Shown here piece by piece: positions 37,401 to 53,100 of a DNA stretch of 64,000 nt; the first letter of the stretch is position 1; every line of letters begins with the position of its first letter. Position numbers and translations under genes: made by a program. This DNA is from Cruorifilaria tuberocauda (taxonomy: Eukaryota > Nematoda > Chromadorea > Rhabditida > Onchocercidae), in NCBI GenBank assembly GCA_013365365.1, contig JABVXU010000037.1:215479-279478 (forward strand). The letters are read 5' to 3'. The notes beneath the pieces are model-generated. The model had not been told where the DNA came from and did no database searches. It was given only the letters and a program-made list of their open reading frames with translations.

Positions 37401-39937
37401 GAACAACGGATGCACCAGTACCGCTTACTTTTCATCCGTCTCCGAGTGATGTTGACATTGAATTCATTCTCCGGGAAATAAGAAATTATCTTTCAAGTGA
37501 CGTTAGCGGTACGAATTTCTTAGAGTTTTGACTAAATATCGGTTGAAAATTTTGAATTCCTATTTTCTTATAACTATTTCAGTTTAACAAATTTTTAGTC
37601 AGAGAAATAATCTGAAGTTTCAGTTCGCAGGGGTGATGTAATGAGTGCATGGTCAGGTTTGAGGCCGTTGGTAAGAGATCCAAATAAAAAAGATACGAAA
37701 TCATTGGCACGTAACCATGTCATCGAAGTTTCAAAAAGTGGATTGGTGACAATTGCAGGTTTGAAATTTCTTTCCTTATTTATCTTGAGCAACCGCTTAA
37801 TACTGCAACTCACATAGAATCATATCGTTTTCACTATTTTTTAAAAGATATCACTCTTGTATCAAGTTATGTCTCTTGGTTAATCTTAGATTAAATTCCG
37901 CTTAGTCAGTTTGCTTTTTAGGTGGGAAATGGACAACATACAGACATATGGCTGAAGAAACAATGGACAAAGTGATTGAAGTTGCAAATTTGCAACCACT
38001 GCGAAAATGTGTCACAGCCGGACTACTACTTGAGGGTGCACATAACTGGGATCCACTATTACATATCCGTCTAGTGCAGGATTACGGTCTGGACGAAGAT
38101 GTATGTTTTTAGGAAAGCTTCTGTGCTTTTTTAGATTCGTAATTCGAATGCCTACAAGTAATAAAATTAAGAGATAACTTTTTTTTAAACTCTTTATTTG
38201 ATTGGTTTTTTGGAAGTAAATTTTAGGTTGCACGACATTTGGCTTCAACATATGGTGATAAAGCATTCGCAGTCGCGAGAATGTCGAAGATTACGGGAAA
38301 ACGGTGGCCAATCATTGGACACCGATTACATTCAGAATTTCCTTATATTGAAGCAGAGGTTTTCTCTTGCAAAATTTCCTCTTTCAGTCATCAAGATTGT
38401 CCTTTAAACTAGTTGTTCAGTGTACCATGTGGCCTCTTTAAGAAAACTGTCAGAAGAGCCCTCAACAGTACCAATTACTAAAGACTTTACTTAATCAACT
38501 AGTCATCTAATTAGCTGCGTTCGGTGAATTTTTTTCAAGTTCATTTTACTTTAATTTTTTAGGCTCAAGCGATACATATTTTAGGTGAATTATGCGGTGA
38601 AAGAATATGCTTGTACTGCTGTTGATGTAATTGCACGTCGTTTACGTCTAGCATTTCTGAATACATATGCAGCATATGAGGCGCTTGATAAAGTTGTAGA
38701 TATTATGGGTAAGGAATTGAACTGGTCAACAGCAGAGAAAAAGGTATGAATTCTTGACAATGAGCTATTTAGTTTATATTTATTTAGTGTCATAAATTAT
38801 GTTATATATTAAAATATGCACAGCATGGTGGTTGTTCAATGCTTATATCCGTAGCCTTTTCAATGACTATAAAATTAATTTTTTTTAATAGTCAGAAAAA
38901 TCCTCTTTTTTTGTATTTAAAAATCTCGCAGTGTTTAATACTATATCACCTATCACATTCAAATTTGATCCATAACATGTGAAGTGTTTAACATCTTATT
39001 TGGAATTAATGAGTATATTGAGCAGATTAAACGCAAAGTTTGTTTAGCAAATCATAAAATAATAATAATTTTGTTTTTTTTTGTTTGTATATCATTTTAT
39101 AGATATCTCAACGGTCTGTTGCAGAATCAGTTGAATATGGCTCGGGAATTTATTGAGGTAGAAATGGGTCAGAATGCTCGCGACCATTCAATTTCTTCGT
39201 TACCAATCAGTTTAACAGCAGAAGAAATGCAAGCAGCTCGAGAACGCTTCAGGACTTTAGATAAGGAAAACAAAGGGCATGTAACGTTGAATGACCTTAG
39301 ACGTCATTTTCAGGTAATAAGTAACCTGCAAACAAATGTTTAAACCATTTACAGTACTGTTCAGAACAACTTTAATTCGCCTGGGAAATTAGAATTATGG
39401 AAGATATTATTAAAGCTGATTCAAAGTTAGGGTCTAATTTTCTTGAATTCTTTTCATTCTAACAATTCATCTTTTTTCTTCACAGAAACACGACAGTAAG
39501 ATAGATGAAAGTTTGCTTCATGAGTTACTTAACGAAGTTGATTTAAATAAAAATGGAGAAATTGATCTCGATGAATTTTTTCAGGTGAGCGCATTTCAAT
39601 TTGTTTATATCATTTTAACTGTAAATTACTCAAAATATTCTACTTATAGCCCTTTCATATTTATTTATTCATTTTGAGTTCATGCTAATGTTAGTAACAT
39701 TTTACTACGCACATCAACCATGACCATAACTGGACGATTACAGTCATGCAGAGCTTATTTGAGAAGAAGAATTGATTTTTGTTGAGAAAATAGCTTCTCT
39801 TTGTTAAGTTTTTGTAATCATTTCAGTTGTACAGTGGATTGAAAGGTGGACAAATTGCACAAAATCGACTGGCACGATATTTGGATGAATTCGATCCCAT
39901 GCCAGTGTCAGTCTTACGCTCGGGAGGCGGAATATAA
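34428..39937 (+). CDS. GPD2: Mitochondrial FAD-dependent glycerol-3-phosphate dehydrogenase, 15 exons, 731 aa
   Basis: Exons: 34428-34580, 34803-34880, 35178-35262, 35426-35648, 36170-36333, 36586-36728, 36977-37128, 37315-37508, 37624-37758, 37922-38100, 38227-38358, 38585-38743, 39125-39313, 39486-39584, 39827-39937. They sum to 2196 nt in frame, close to the usual animal length (about 727 aa). The N-terminus is Arg-rich followed by a hydrophobic stretch, fitting import into and anchoring at the mitochondrial inner membrane. The FAD motif [10 protein letters not shown] starts at residue 88. Family signatures include [25 protein letters not shown]-like [34 protein letters not shown] and [11 protein letters not shown]-hand loops lie at 645-656 (ends in Asp, weaker) and 681-692 ([12 protein letters not shown], canonical). 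The enzyme oxidises glycerol-3-phosphate to DHAP and passes electrons to quinone (rhodoquinone use in anaerobic worm stages is possible but not shown by sequence). The Ca2+ hands suggest allosteric control as in animal homologues. Confidence 0.96.
35707..35763 (+). pseudogene. Decayed duplicate of GPD2 exon 5 within intron 4
   Basis: After a good acceptor (pyrimidine tract, AACAG at 35706) the sequence reads in the phase left by exon 4 as KFWQLLYP then TGA, then [10 protein letters not shown]. The true exon at 36170 reads [17 protein letters not shown]. With a 6-base insertion (CCGTGA) the two align over about 17 codons. The copy would terminate translation if spliced in. It is either a relic of a duplicated exon or a poison exon. 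Confidence 0.55.
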
Positions 39938-42900
39938 CATTAATACTTTTTTATTTTTAAATTTGCAATATTCTTCATAACATAGGAGGGTTCTTCACTA
40001 CAAGTGTTTAACTTGAGGAATGTGAACTTGAGTCAAATTTTGCTAAATTTAAATGTTTTACAAAAATTCTTGCTCGCATTACATCTTTATTTGTCATATT
40101 TTTGGATAATAAGTTTTGATGTTGTTTCATATTGAAATACAAGAGCTAATTTTTTATTATGGCCTTATATTTATTTTTTTTAGTACTTATTTTGTTCATT
40201 TTGGAAATAGATCCTGTAATCGTTCTAGTGTTTTGTCTTTCCTCGTATTGTTTTTTCGTTTGCATTTGATAGTCTTGTAAATAGGTTGTTTACAAAATAG
40301 CGGCATCCATAACGAATTTTTTTAATTCTAATAACTTTCTTATGTTACACTTGTAGTTCCATTACTCTTATTTAATCTAATTTACATTATTTTTATTTCA
40401 TCTAATCTATAATTTTTTTCTTCCATTAATTTTATGCATCTTTTTTTCTAACTTTCAAATTTTTGTGATAGATTTGTGAGACATTATGTATTTAAAATTT
40501 TTTAACACTCATATTATCTTGATACACTCAAATTAATTCTTATTCAGCTTTTTTCCTCTTTAGTTTCACCGTTTTATTACTTTATCCTGTCTTATTTAAA
40601 TTGCTTCATCACATTAGCATCTTTTACGGCAATTATTTTCTACAGTATTTTTATTTTTATTTATTTTGAAAATTGGTAGTTTGTTATTATAGAGCAATGC
40701 TTTATTATGCCATGGATGGATATACTTCCTTGTTTTCATTTTTTTCAATCATTGGCACCTTAGGTGTAACAAAGTCTTAGACTATGAGATTCCATTGCCT
40801 AAATTAAAAAATTCTTTTTGACACAAAACTCATCCCGTCTCTAACAGCAGCGATTTATTTTTTATAGTTTTAAAAATTACTATAAACACTTTTCGATTTC
40901 TATATCTCCTTCCTCAGCCAATTAATTACTGCGGTAAACAGTTGTATACTCCATTTGAAATCATGCGAAGTATATCGGAAAATTTTTTAAATTCCATATA
41001 TGACTAGATTGACAAGAGGCTCATTTGGAACCTTAATATAATTTGGAATGAAATATTCGAGAAACATTTCAGACTACGAATGAGAAGTGTGGCAGAATAA
41101 AACAGCAATTCATGAATCATTCAAAGAATTATATTTGTTAATTCATATTTCGATTTTGATCCATATTTTGAAGTTATTCAAAAACATCCCTACATATTCA
41201 TCTTTCCGCAGAATTTCCTCAGGTTGCTTTAACAATATCTGCTTTTATAATACTATACCAATTAATAACAATTGAACACATTATGAAGATAGAAATACCA
41301 AAAGAAGGGATTATTATATCCGTCGCGAGGTACGTATTATTTATATACTTATTTTATTAAAACGCCAGATGAATGCAATAAATAAAAGCAACCATTCATT
41401 ATAATCAATTTCAATACGGGTACACAAAAGATAGCATAACTGATGAATGATGATCACTCTATAGCTTTTATTGAAATAAGCCAAGGATAAACAAATGCTA
41501 AGCAAACAGCATAATCATATTTCAAATTATTCCTAAATACATAATCAAATCATAGTTGAATATATCGATTTCTTTTATAATGATGTATTGATTTCCCACA
41601 CATTAATTATTCTATACCACGAATTCTCAAATTTCAATACTATCCCTTATAAATTATCTAAACAAGGAAATTAGAAATGATCAGTGATGAGGGTTCTCGA
41701 TATTTATCTATTTACAAATAATTATCAAAACTTCTAAATTACTTTTGCTTCATTTGTTCGAGGTGCATTTTTATTTAGAGCAAAATAAAACAAAAGCAAA
41801 AACAAAAACAATACGCAAATGCATCCATGTACATATTTATATTTATACATAATACTGTATTACAGAAAAAAATAAGATATCAATGGGAAAAATATACAGT
41901 AACATGAATAATGATTCGGTAACATACCGGTTTGAATTACTTAACAAATTTTTAAGAATTATGCGAAAATTTTAAATAACAACATTGATTGTGTAATCTG
42001 GAGGTCTTTTTTCACAATAATATTCAAATGAGAATATAAACTATCCACCATACAACAATCATTTTCCACTTATCATTTTTGATAAGATTATTTCCTAAAG
42101 AATGACAAATAACCAGCAGACCCTCTACCGTCGCATTTAATGAGATCGGTATACAAATGGTTCATAAATAATTTACGGTATAGGGATATTGATTAATCTA
42201 ATAATTGAAATATTTGAAAATAAAAATTCATCAGATAATGCTTCATCTATTCACGCCGGAGAAATTTTTAATAAAACGAAAGTAGAAGGTATGAAGTATA
42301 CACTTATGATATTCTTATACTAGCACCAGAAACTGTTCTGCTGTCACTTAAATTTTAAATAGCAAAACTTTCACTAAGAGAAATTAACGGACGTATAGCG
42401 AAAGTTTAATAGAAAATCTTTTTTGAAGATGAACAATATAGACAAGTACCACAACTTAATAGATATACCATGATATTAAAATACCCAAAAACTTCAAGTT
42501 AAAAATAGCAATGAGTACACTGCACGATATTCAAAATAATCAGTATCAATTAATAGAATGTAAAATTTTGTTTCAAATGATCCATGAGGTAACATGATAA
42601 AAATTACGGAACTAAAATTTAAGAGGAAAAATTTTTGTAGAACAAAAAAGGAGTAAATACTTCCTGCGTTTCCTTTTTTAATTGGAAAATGCAAATTAAT
42701 GAGTATTATGCAGTTTATACATCAACCTATCATATACTGTCTGAATTTACACTTCTGTCAGTTATGAACACAATTCAGTTGAGCGGATGATCAATATATG
42801 ATTATTAGAAATTGTAAAATACAAAAGATGGTCCAATCTTACAGAAAAAAGGAAATTAAGTACAAAAATTTGCTCGTTCTCTAGAAAATTCAGGTTTCAC

Positions 42901-44152
42901 CATCAGTGAGACTCAAAGAAATTTAAAATTAGATTCCTTGAGAACAAGTCAACAATCTCTAAAATCTCATCTGATGAGATCGAAAAAACCGAATCTAAGC
43001 AATCATTATTAGGAAAGTCATTTGCAATCAACGATTGCTTTATGAGGAAAAGTAATGATACCGAAGATATAAACAAATTATACATAGTATATACAGATTA
43101 TGATAGAAACTATCGTTAATTTAAATTCAAGATGAGATATAAACATGTATGCAAATAAAATGTTAGTATATATTTTAAATATAACCAAAGGAGTCATTAA
43201 TAAATACAAAAGCAAAATTGGAAAAAAATTATTAAATATGTAAATGAAAGTTTTGCGCAAAGGAGTTAGAAAGTTATGTTTATGAAAGATGGCTTAAATA
43301 TTAAGGAATAAAGGAACAGATTCGAAGAATGAGGCAGATGAACAGATTTGAAAATTTTCAAAATGACTACTCCAAAAAACTTCAAAACTAACAAAATCAT
43401 GAACATGATAACAATTGTTATGATAATATAGTGCATGTAGTAAAATGATACTGAGACACTTGTTGAGATTGCAGCATACATGCACAGATTTTCAAAAGAA
43501 GATGAAACTTGGAATCACGAAAGTTTTTTAACTAAAAATTTGTGTCTTTCTCTGATATCAAGAGCAGTAACTCGTATTTCTCTTTCTCCTTCTCTTATTA
43601 CAGTACCGTACTATAGATCTTAATTCACCCTTTAAACTATCCAAAAATTCGAAGTTTTTCAAATCATTAACAATGAAACATATTTTGTACTTCATCCCAC
43701 TATACAGGTCAATGGAATTAATTGGAGTAAACATAACTACTTAACATACAGACCCTGCATATAGACGAGTCAGCAGAGAGACTGACAGATATACATATGT
43801 AAATATGAATATACCAACACAAATGAACATTTACGGAATAAGTTGGCAGTATGACCTTCGACGATATTTAAAATCGTCATTGAGGTAGAGCGCGAGAGTA
43901 AACAGATGAGTTTACATTAGAAAAGGAAAATATAACAAAAATTTTGATATCTTCTTTTTTTTCTCATCAAATGACCTGTAATGTTTACTTCAATGAAATT
44001 GAGCTTTTCATTAAAGAATATTGACATAGAATGGTGCAGTAAAATAAAACGCTACGTTGCATGAGTAAAAGAACAATCTGAATTGGAAAATACTGTGCAG
44101 AGTTTGTTCCTGAGGATAATACAAAGGGAGGTGTTGTACGGATAATAATAGA
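39938..44152. other. Convergent intergenic region between GPD2 and the Ig/FN3 receptor gene
   Basis: AT-rich, no recognisable exons. It must hold the 3' UTR of GPD2 and that of the minus-strand receptor gene. AATAAA occurs near 41094 and 41377 on the plus strand, but both are more than 1 kb past the GPD2 stop. Short ORFs (60-71 codons) lack family features. Confidence 0.5.
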
Positions 44153-47100
44153 TTATCTTTCCAAATGGTTATTGTTTAATGAAGGAGGTGAAAGAGGAGG
44201 TGGACGAGGAAAATGCATCTCATCATATACAATTCCCGAATCAGTAAGATTCGGCATTGATGAACAACAAAAAGCCATCATCCCTTTGTTGCTATTACTG
44301 TATATCTTGCATGCATCATGAGGTAGCCGCATAACGCAATCATTTTCAACTGATCCAGCATCGTACCAAGTTCTAAAACTTATAGCAGAAATACATATTA
44401 AATAAATTAAAACGATTCGTTGCAAAGTTTCTACTGCTCCTTTTTACTTTTCCTCAAGCACTAGGACGATGATTGCTACAAGTGATACTATTTTTAACAT
44501 TTAAACTTAGTATGTTGATACCACGAATCAAGAAGATAGCTACATATTCAAAAAATAGGAAAATTCACGCTTACAAAGATTGACTGGAAGGAGTGTTGGA
44601 CGGATAATTCACACAGTTAGTTGTAATAGGAGCACTCGTCCTAACATTATCATTCTTTCGCTTGATGAAACTGTTCTGCTGAAGTATGAATAGATTAAAG
44701 AGAACGTTTGGTTTTAAAAGTTTAAATGTCAGAAAAGGCGGAATTAAATTACTTGTTGTCTTACCTTCATAACTTATTGAGCTCTCTGGAGTTTTAAGAT
44801 ACTTAAATCCTGATTTTGTACTGATAGAGATCGACTTATTGCATTAATAGAAACATTGCCAAAAGTATTTCTGTAGAAAGATATTGATACAGAAGTGATT
44901 ATACAGCAATCACAAACAGTATACCTGATAAAGAGAATGCATCGAATTTGATCGTGGACAAATAATACTAGTATAGGAAGTTGCTTGATCTAACGATTCT
45001 ACATGACTCATTGTACTCCGCCGCCTTATATCTGACAAAGCAGCTAATTTAGACAAAAACCGCGGCATCATAATGCCAATCTCGAAACTGCTTACTGATA
45101 TGCGTCCTGTCATTAGATAACATGTTTTTGCTGCCCTTGTTGATGAAGAATCAACTCCAACTCTGAAAAGAGGCTACTGTTGGTTCATAAAAAGAATTAA
45201 GAACCTATAAAAGTGAAAGATACGAAAAAGCGATAGCAGGAAATGACAACATATGTGATGATATAAATAACGACAGTTGAATCCAAGTTCAGAAATCTAA
45301 CCAAGCGTGTTAAACCAAATAATCAGTTGACTGATTTCACGATCCCTGTTCAACTTGAAAGAAATCGAAGAATTATAGCTTGAAAATATGAATTACTCAA
45401 ATTGCAGACTGATTAAATCGCATCCAGAGATGACTATTTCCTTACATTCGTTTCTTAGATGGCAAACTTCCAGTCCATCGATCTGAGGCGCCGCAAGCTG
45501 CTCGCATCCATTTTGAATCCAGCAACTTGTAATTCGATTTCTTTGCAATAATCGTGAACGGATCATTTCGTCGGTTTGCAATCCTCGTCTTCTTTCTGCA
45601 AGATATGTGGCTCTGAAAAAATAACACACTTGCGATGTAGGCAACGCGCTGCTTTGGCTCAGCCTGCCTTATAACACATTTTTCTTTTTTTCCTATTCAT
45701 TTAAAATTCTACTTAACACACTTGACTTCATGAAGACAAGTAAGCATAACGTAACTTGGTTTTAAGCAAGCCTTGTCTTCGTGATAATAAGAAAGATAAT
45801 GCTCCCTAATAAGTCGAATTTAAATCCATAAATGGAATAAAAAATGATAAAAATGACAAAGCAAAAGATAACATTCCAGCTTCGCCAAAATCCATAATTA
45901 ACACGCTTCATTATGAAGTGATCTGCAGAAACAATCGATTTAGCAATCTTGGGCTGCTGACAGTCTAATGACAATGAAACACGAATTTATCAGCAAGCAA
46001 TTTGTCAGAGGCGCACTTTAATTTAATGCAACAATTGAACGCAAATATATGCGCATACTAATTTAACAGGACATTTGCAAACAAATATTATTAAAAAAAG
46101 TGCATTCGAGGGCAAACCTTGACGAATGATTCTTCTGATGAGCCATTAACCAAAAAGCACTCTCTGAACCGCCGCAGTTGTTTTTTGTTATTCAACAATC
46201 TGCAAGTAAATTTCTCATGGAAAGGCAATGTCGAGTAGCTCATAGACAGTGGAAAATATTTTAATCATAGAATTAAATTTCACAATTAAATCATAATATA
46301 AATAGCTAATGTGATTCTTGAAAAACTATACTACAGTAAATAAAACTAATTCATATCTTCTCCAGAATTCCTGATATCTGATGACAGGAAAATAGAGTTT
46401 TTAATCAAACAAGAATAAATCTCCCAGAAAAAACTCAAAATTTTCTATATAAGACGCATGTCTTACCTCAAATATTTATCGTGACCACTTGGTAAGGCGC
46501 CCTTTTCACCGCCTTTCGTATCTAAACGTATCACTTCTATTTCATTTAATATGCTATTTCGCGGGTTTATCTGATTATGCATCCCTTTATCATTTGGCGC
46601 ATTCCTCGCATCACTTCCTTCAGCCGTATCAACCAGTTCGCTTCGCCGTCGAGCAATCAGTGATTCCATTTCGTACTGCAGGAAATAAACCGAAACAATC
46701 CAAATAAAACAAATTAAGCACCTATTTTACTCTTCCCAGGTTTAATATTCTATAAGACTTTTGTTAAATCAATAATCTCACTAACGGCTCCATAAAATAT
46801 CTTTTATTATTTGTTTTGGTTAGTATGTCAAAGTGAACAGTGGCCGTGGATTCGAAAACATCTTAAACAAATAAACCTTCAAAAGCGTAACTTTGTACAC
46901 TTCAGTAAGTTTCAAACTACTAAATTACGCTGCTCATTTATACAATAACTTTAAATTGACAATTTTCGGAAAATACCCACTCAGAAAAAGGAAAATAGCC
47001 CCTCACATTTGTATTATTATTGCATGATGCATTCGTTCCTCTACTAGCTGCATTAGCATTCAGGCCCATTTCAAGTTTACGTCGTTTTAATCTAAAAATG

Positions 47101-50100
47101 CGAAACTGTTGAAGATAAGAAATATTTCGTACATACCTTCTGGATTCCTATCCTTTTTTCACTTATATCGTAATTTTTGTTCAGCCCTACTTATTTTAAC
47201 ATTTTCAAAATTTAATATAAATGGAGATAATCAATGCACTACAACCGTCTTAAACTTTATATTTCAAGTTAAGTAAAATCAGCCATAATGTGGCATGAAT
47301 ATAAAAAACAAACCAAGAGAATTCCAATATTACATGTATCCTGCTTTATAACATTCCAAGGACCTAATTTTTGTCCAAAATTCTCCAAACAAGGAGCAGA
47401 TAATCTGGAAATCTCCGATAAAATGGATAGGAAATCTAACAGAGCAACTTATTACCTTAAATGGGCACAGATCCCACCGAAACATAGTGTTAGCAAACCA
47501 ACTATCAAAACAATCGCAATCAATATTCCTTCCCGACTCGATTTCAGAAATATTTTCGGCCTTTTAATATTTATTTTATCGGGTTTACTGGTATGCGATG
47601 GTGCAAACAGATACGGAGAGGAACGCTGTCCCAAATCACCGGTACTTGAACGTGCAGCCACTTGAAAAGTGTACAACATATTGGGTTGTAGTGTTATAAT
47701 GTAACTTGCTGCACTAATTCCACCAACTGAAACATTTGTTTATATATACAAACGTAATCTCCTAACAAAGCAATTACACATGTTATGTAATGCCACCATG
47801 TTTCATAAAAACCACAAAATTTTTACGTGATGAAATAACCATAAAAGAAAAAAATAGATAATATGATCATAAGAAAAGGAAATAATAAGATACCAAAAAC
47901 ATCTTTTAAGGATGCCGCAGAAGTTGATGACGACTGAATTTGTATCACGTAACCTACAGGCGTACTCCAACGTGGATTTGGATGAATTGGATTCCAAGAT
48001 ACTCGGACAGCTGTAGCGTTCAATTCGTCGTACATTACCCCTGTTGGTGCCGGAATTTGTCCCACTGTAGCATATTACAATTAACAACTATTCTCATCAA
48101 TATTTTTCTTTATTTATATTTGAACTTTTACTCTTGTAAGCGATTATAAGTAAGAAATCCTGAAAATGAAGAGCAGAAAATATTTAATTTAATAAATTTA
48201 ATATAAAAGTAACTTACGAATAGGAGTAGTACAGTTGAACCAAGAACCTTCAACACCACCAATTTTATTCCTCGGTTCTATCATTATACGATAGGTCGTA
48301 TTAGATCGAAGACTTGGCAAATCCGCGAATGCTTCATCGCTGCAACTTTATAAACTTATGAAAAATAGAAGTCCCTGTCACAAGTGCCTTATTAAATGTG
48401 ATTACAACTATTTTCTTACTCCTCAGATAACAGTAAAACCATGGATGAATATAATGAAATGTGTTAGAGATCACAAGATTATGCTTACTCACAAACTAAT
48501 ACAAATACCGCAATCAATACTGCCCAATACAAAGATCGAAAACGATGAACTTACGTAATAACTAATCTGTCATCTTTAGGAAAAATACTGTCACTCAAAG
48601 CATAATGCACAACGAATTCATCCGCAGTATGATCATCTAATGGCCAATCCCATGTTACACGCATAGCATCACCGAATTCGTATGATGGTTCACAACGGCA
48701 CTGTTTTCCTTATTTTGAAAATCAACATTCAATCAGATTATCACTTATTTTACTTGAAGTTCTTATATCGCCTTTAATATACGAGTAAGCTTTAAGAAAA
48801 ATCGCTAATAAATTTGTGGATTTTATTGCCATTCACGAATTAAGATGCGACCATAATGAGTTATGGAAGGTCGAAGAAAATGAGTTATGGAAGGTTTTAG
48901 TATCAATTGATATGCATGCGCTTTTTTTTGTTAACCTTACTATTTTAATATCGTTGCATCATTACTGAAAAATTACTTACGATGATGGCATAATACCGGC
49001 CTCGGAAGATCATTATTACTTGAAAAATCACTAAATATATCAGCGAATACTGATGGCGGTAAACGATACGTGCGGCAAAAGTCAGGACCAAACAAAAGGC
49101 CATCATAAAGACGACTACAAAACTGATATGTTCGTGACTGAAATGTTAACGATCACTGATTTTGCTAAAAAATATCATCCAGGCATAAGTGATAATAGTA
49201 AATAGGGAACAAACGTGTAACCTGATCTGAAATTAGGCCGCAAGAGTTTATTTAAAGTTGTTGTAACTTCTTAAAACCGATATTTTAGAAAAACAAAGTT
49301 ATATCAGGATAAGTTTCCCACTCTCTACCTAAAGGTAGTAGCATACGTAATTAATTAAAAAATAGGGGAAAATGAAAACATTTACCGTATCAAAATTTTC
49401 AGTCAGATTCATGGCCCCATTGATGAATAATCCTTCTTCTGCTTTTTCTCTCAATGGTGATACATCAGAACGAGCGTAACGGATAAGAACTGCTTGATTT
49501 TCTGGATCTTGTGAAGTGAAATTTGAAGTTTTCCACACTTCTTCCCAATAAATGATGATTGATGTGCCCTTCTGCAAAAGTATGAATTAAAAAAAAGAAA
49601 AAAAGTACTATTCTGGTAATCTAAATTATTACAATGGAGGATACACTCCACTACTTCATGACACAGAAAAGATTTCAAAGCAACTTTAGAAAAGTAGGAT
49701 TCAACCAAATAAAAAAGATTAATTTTTTTTCTTTTTTAACTGAACAGTTCCTAAATTAAAGAAACTCCGAATAGCATTTTAATGAGTTGAGTAGTAGCAT
49801 TTTCGATTGGACCAACTACGAAAGAATGTAAATGTTTATAACCTGTTCGATATCAATCGGTAAAGATCCAATATCCGGATGAAAATTTTTATTCACGGAT
49901 TCCACTAAATGGCCAATGAAGGTGAAGTTTGAATTTAATTTCAAATATATATCAGATGGAAGACCGCGACGCGTTACTGGAATAACTCGGAAACGATATA
50001 CCATCTCTGATTTTATACCTGCAAAATCTTTTGACAAGGATATTTCTTGGAATTCCACGAAATGAAGTGACTCCAACGATCATTTTGTTTGTGAATTAAT

Positions 50101-53100
50101 GCGTTGAGTACCAAACATGTGGTCTCCTTCAGAATTCATGATAAAATATTTTTTTCCTTTATTATGAGTAGTTTAATCTGCCGTGCCACTAAAGTAAAAT
50201 AACTCGAAATTTCATTTCCACTTCTCCAGTAATCTTCCTCCTGATATATGCAATATTACATCATGTTATGAGTAAGAATAATCAAATGCTACTTTTCTCA
50301 ATTTGATTGGCTCCAGCACGGGTTTTTAAGAAATTTTGTATCGGAGTACGATACTAGCGAATTCATCTCGAAATTCATCTGAAGTATATTTGTAATCCAC
50401 TCATATCTCTTAATTTTCATTAGAGCTACTAATGCAAAATCTTAAGAACTAATAGCAAAAATTTCATAGAAAAATTGACAACAAAATCAAATACCGTTTA
50501 AAAGGCAAGACGTTGAGTTTGGTAAAATAAACCTTCTTTTCACTTCGCGCAAAGATTCAGAATCCTTGTAGTATTCGACGATATACCTGGAATGATGCAA
50601 AAATCTAGAACTTTTCCTGTAAGCATGCTGTAACATAACGCACAAGCTTTATATAAATTTTCTGTCAAAAGAAGCTTTTATAGATATTAAAAAAATTTCT
50701 CAGCAATTACTGAGAATGCACTATAATATTCCTATCGTTCGAATCAAATGTATTAGTCACTTTTGTATGAAGCCGTTTGTTACATCAATCGACGGTCGCT
50801 CCCATGAAATTTCCAATGTTTCTTCATTTAATCTACTTAATGTAAGTTCCATAGCCTTTTGTGATACTAAAATTGAATTGGTTATATTATATTGAAGCAA
50901 GCATCCATATCTCAAGGATTTTTCATAAGGACTCAATGAGAGTATTCAATGAAAATACTGATTTTTTTTTGAGTTTTACAAAATTGCGGAAAAGTTGATA
51001 TGTTATGACACTGATCAAATCCCCAACTGTTGATATTAATTCTCCACTGACAATTCCTTTAGGTATAAATATGTATAAATTTGAGTTATCAAAATATATC
51101 CACTCCTTTAACTCCATAAAGAATACCTCCATCCCAAGACAAAGCTGTTACGTGCTCCGAAAGCGGTGTAATTTTCCCGACTGCTTCCGTTTTGAAAAAT
51201 GACATTTGAAAGGTATAATTTCGTCGAGGAAAAAATATGTAATTTGACGAGCAGCATTTAGCAGCACACCAGTTATCAGGTGTACAACGAGCGCCGCGCA
51301 GAGGCACATTATTTGCGCTGCCACCTGAAAGCTGATAGCTTTATTGGGTTCATAAAATATTCTAGTTTATCATTAACGCCAACTACAAGTTCTAGCGTTG
51401 AGATAGCAGAGATAATAAGAAACAAATGACACTGATGAACTGAAATCAGGAAAGTTTGGAACAAAAGACGATTTATTATTATGGCATGTCTTTACATAAT
51501 CTTTTTAAATTGAAAAGTACTTGCCATCTGATAAATAGTAATTTAATAAAAATATCGCATGATCAGCCTCCAGATAATCCATTGTTTGTGGTAAATGCCA
51601 CTTTAAGTTAAATTGTGCGCTGGAAAACAAATTTTTTTAGAACAGATTAACCGTGTGCTAAAATTGACAACTTTAAAATAAGGGATAAATATCGACTTAC
51701 CAACAGTGATTCTCTTATCAGTTACCCATTACATAAAATGTTATCATTAGTTACGGCTCATGAATTAAATTTCATATTACTGACTGAGAGGAATAAATTT
51801 AAAAAAATATCAAAGCATTCGATAATAAATGCGATAATTAAAATTCTACTTTGCATGATCGACCGTAACCTCGAGATTCGTTATCACCGAGTCAATTTCA
51901 GCCTCAACTATTACACCGATAAATATACTTCGTTCGCCAACAGCATTACTTGTAATACATTGATATAGTCCCTGAAATCATATCCTTATGAGAATATTTG
52001 AAGAATAAAAATGCAATTTTGCAGAAACTGCATGTAATATGTCACTGAATTATATTTGAAGAAGTAGAAATAACTTTACCTGATCGGTTTGTTGCACATT
52101 TGAAAGTAGCAAATCTTTAGTGAATTCAACCATACTTATACCCACTTCATTGACAGCAATTTCAGATGCGAAACCTTCCACAGGGAGTAACTGAAAAAAA
52201 GTTAATTAAGTCTGCAAAGTTCAATGATTAAAACTTGATATGACAGTGGTTTCTTTCCTGAATGCTTTTCTCATTATTACATTTAGTGTTAGACATAATG
52301 ATTAACTTTCATTACTGTAACTTGCAAGCTATAAATCACATTGATTTTACCATGTGATATGCAAAATGTACAGTATGTACAGTACACCACTACCGTCTTT
52401 TTCCAGCATTTTAGAATCAAATACAAATACCATAACTTCTACGGGAGACATATGATGCTAATTGATCGTTACCAAACTTCCATACATCGTGATCTATATG
52501 TTATTCTCATGAAACTTTCTTTCACTTATTTCTCAATTATATATTGCTAGGATCAAAAGAGGATATGAAACTTTATGCATTTTTGCTTCTGCAAAATAAC
52601 ATGTAACATGTCACTAAATTATTTCACATTATTCTTCTAAGGTAGGATGTAACTACAGCCAAACTGAGATACAGTGAAAAAAAAAGATCTACTCAAAGAT
52701 ATTCAAAGATACTCAGTTACTAGTTACTAAATAGTATTGAATAGTAGTAATGCGACGTAATTTAATGAAAGATGATCAACCATATTCGACAGATTTATTT
52801 ATAGTTGCATTTTTGAATTTCATTATTTGACACAAGACTGAATCAAAGTCGCGTTGAAATAGTCATTTTTTAATTTATGGCACTACTTAAGTATGTATTA
52901 AACTAGACAAGTAGTTCTGCCTATCTCACTACTCCTTTTCATGTTCCACAGTATGATGCAATCTGATTCGACAACAGCGAAGAGGGAGTGCTCAAATAAT
53001 TTACATAAATTTAATCAAACATTATAAAAAAGACACTCCATCAAAAAGGTATCATTTGCTAAGAAAAGCAACCGATTCAATTGTATTTCTGTTTTCTTCA

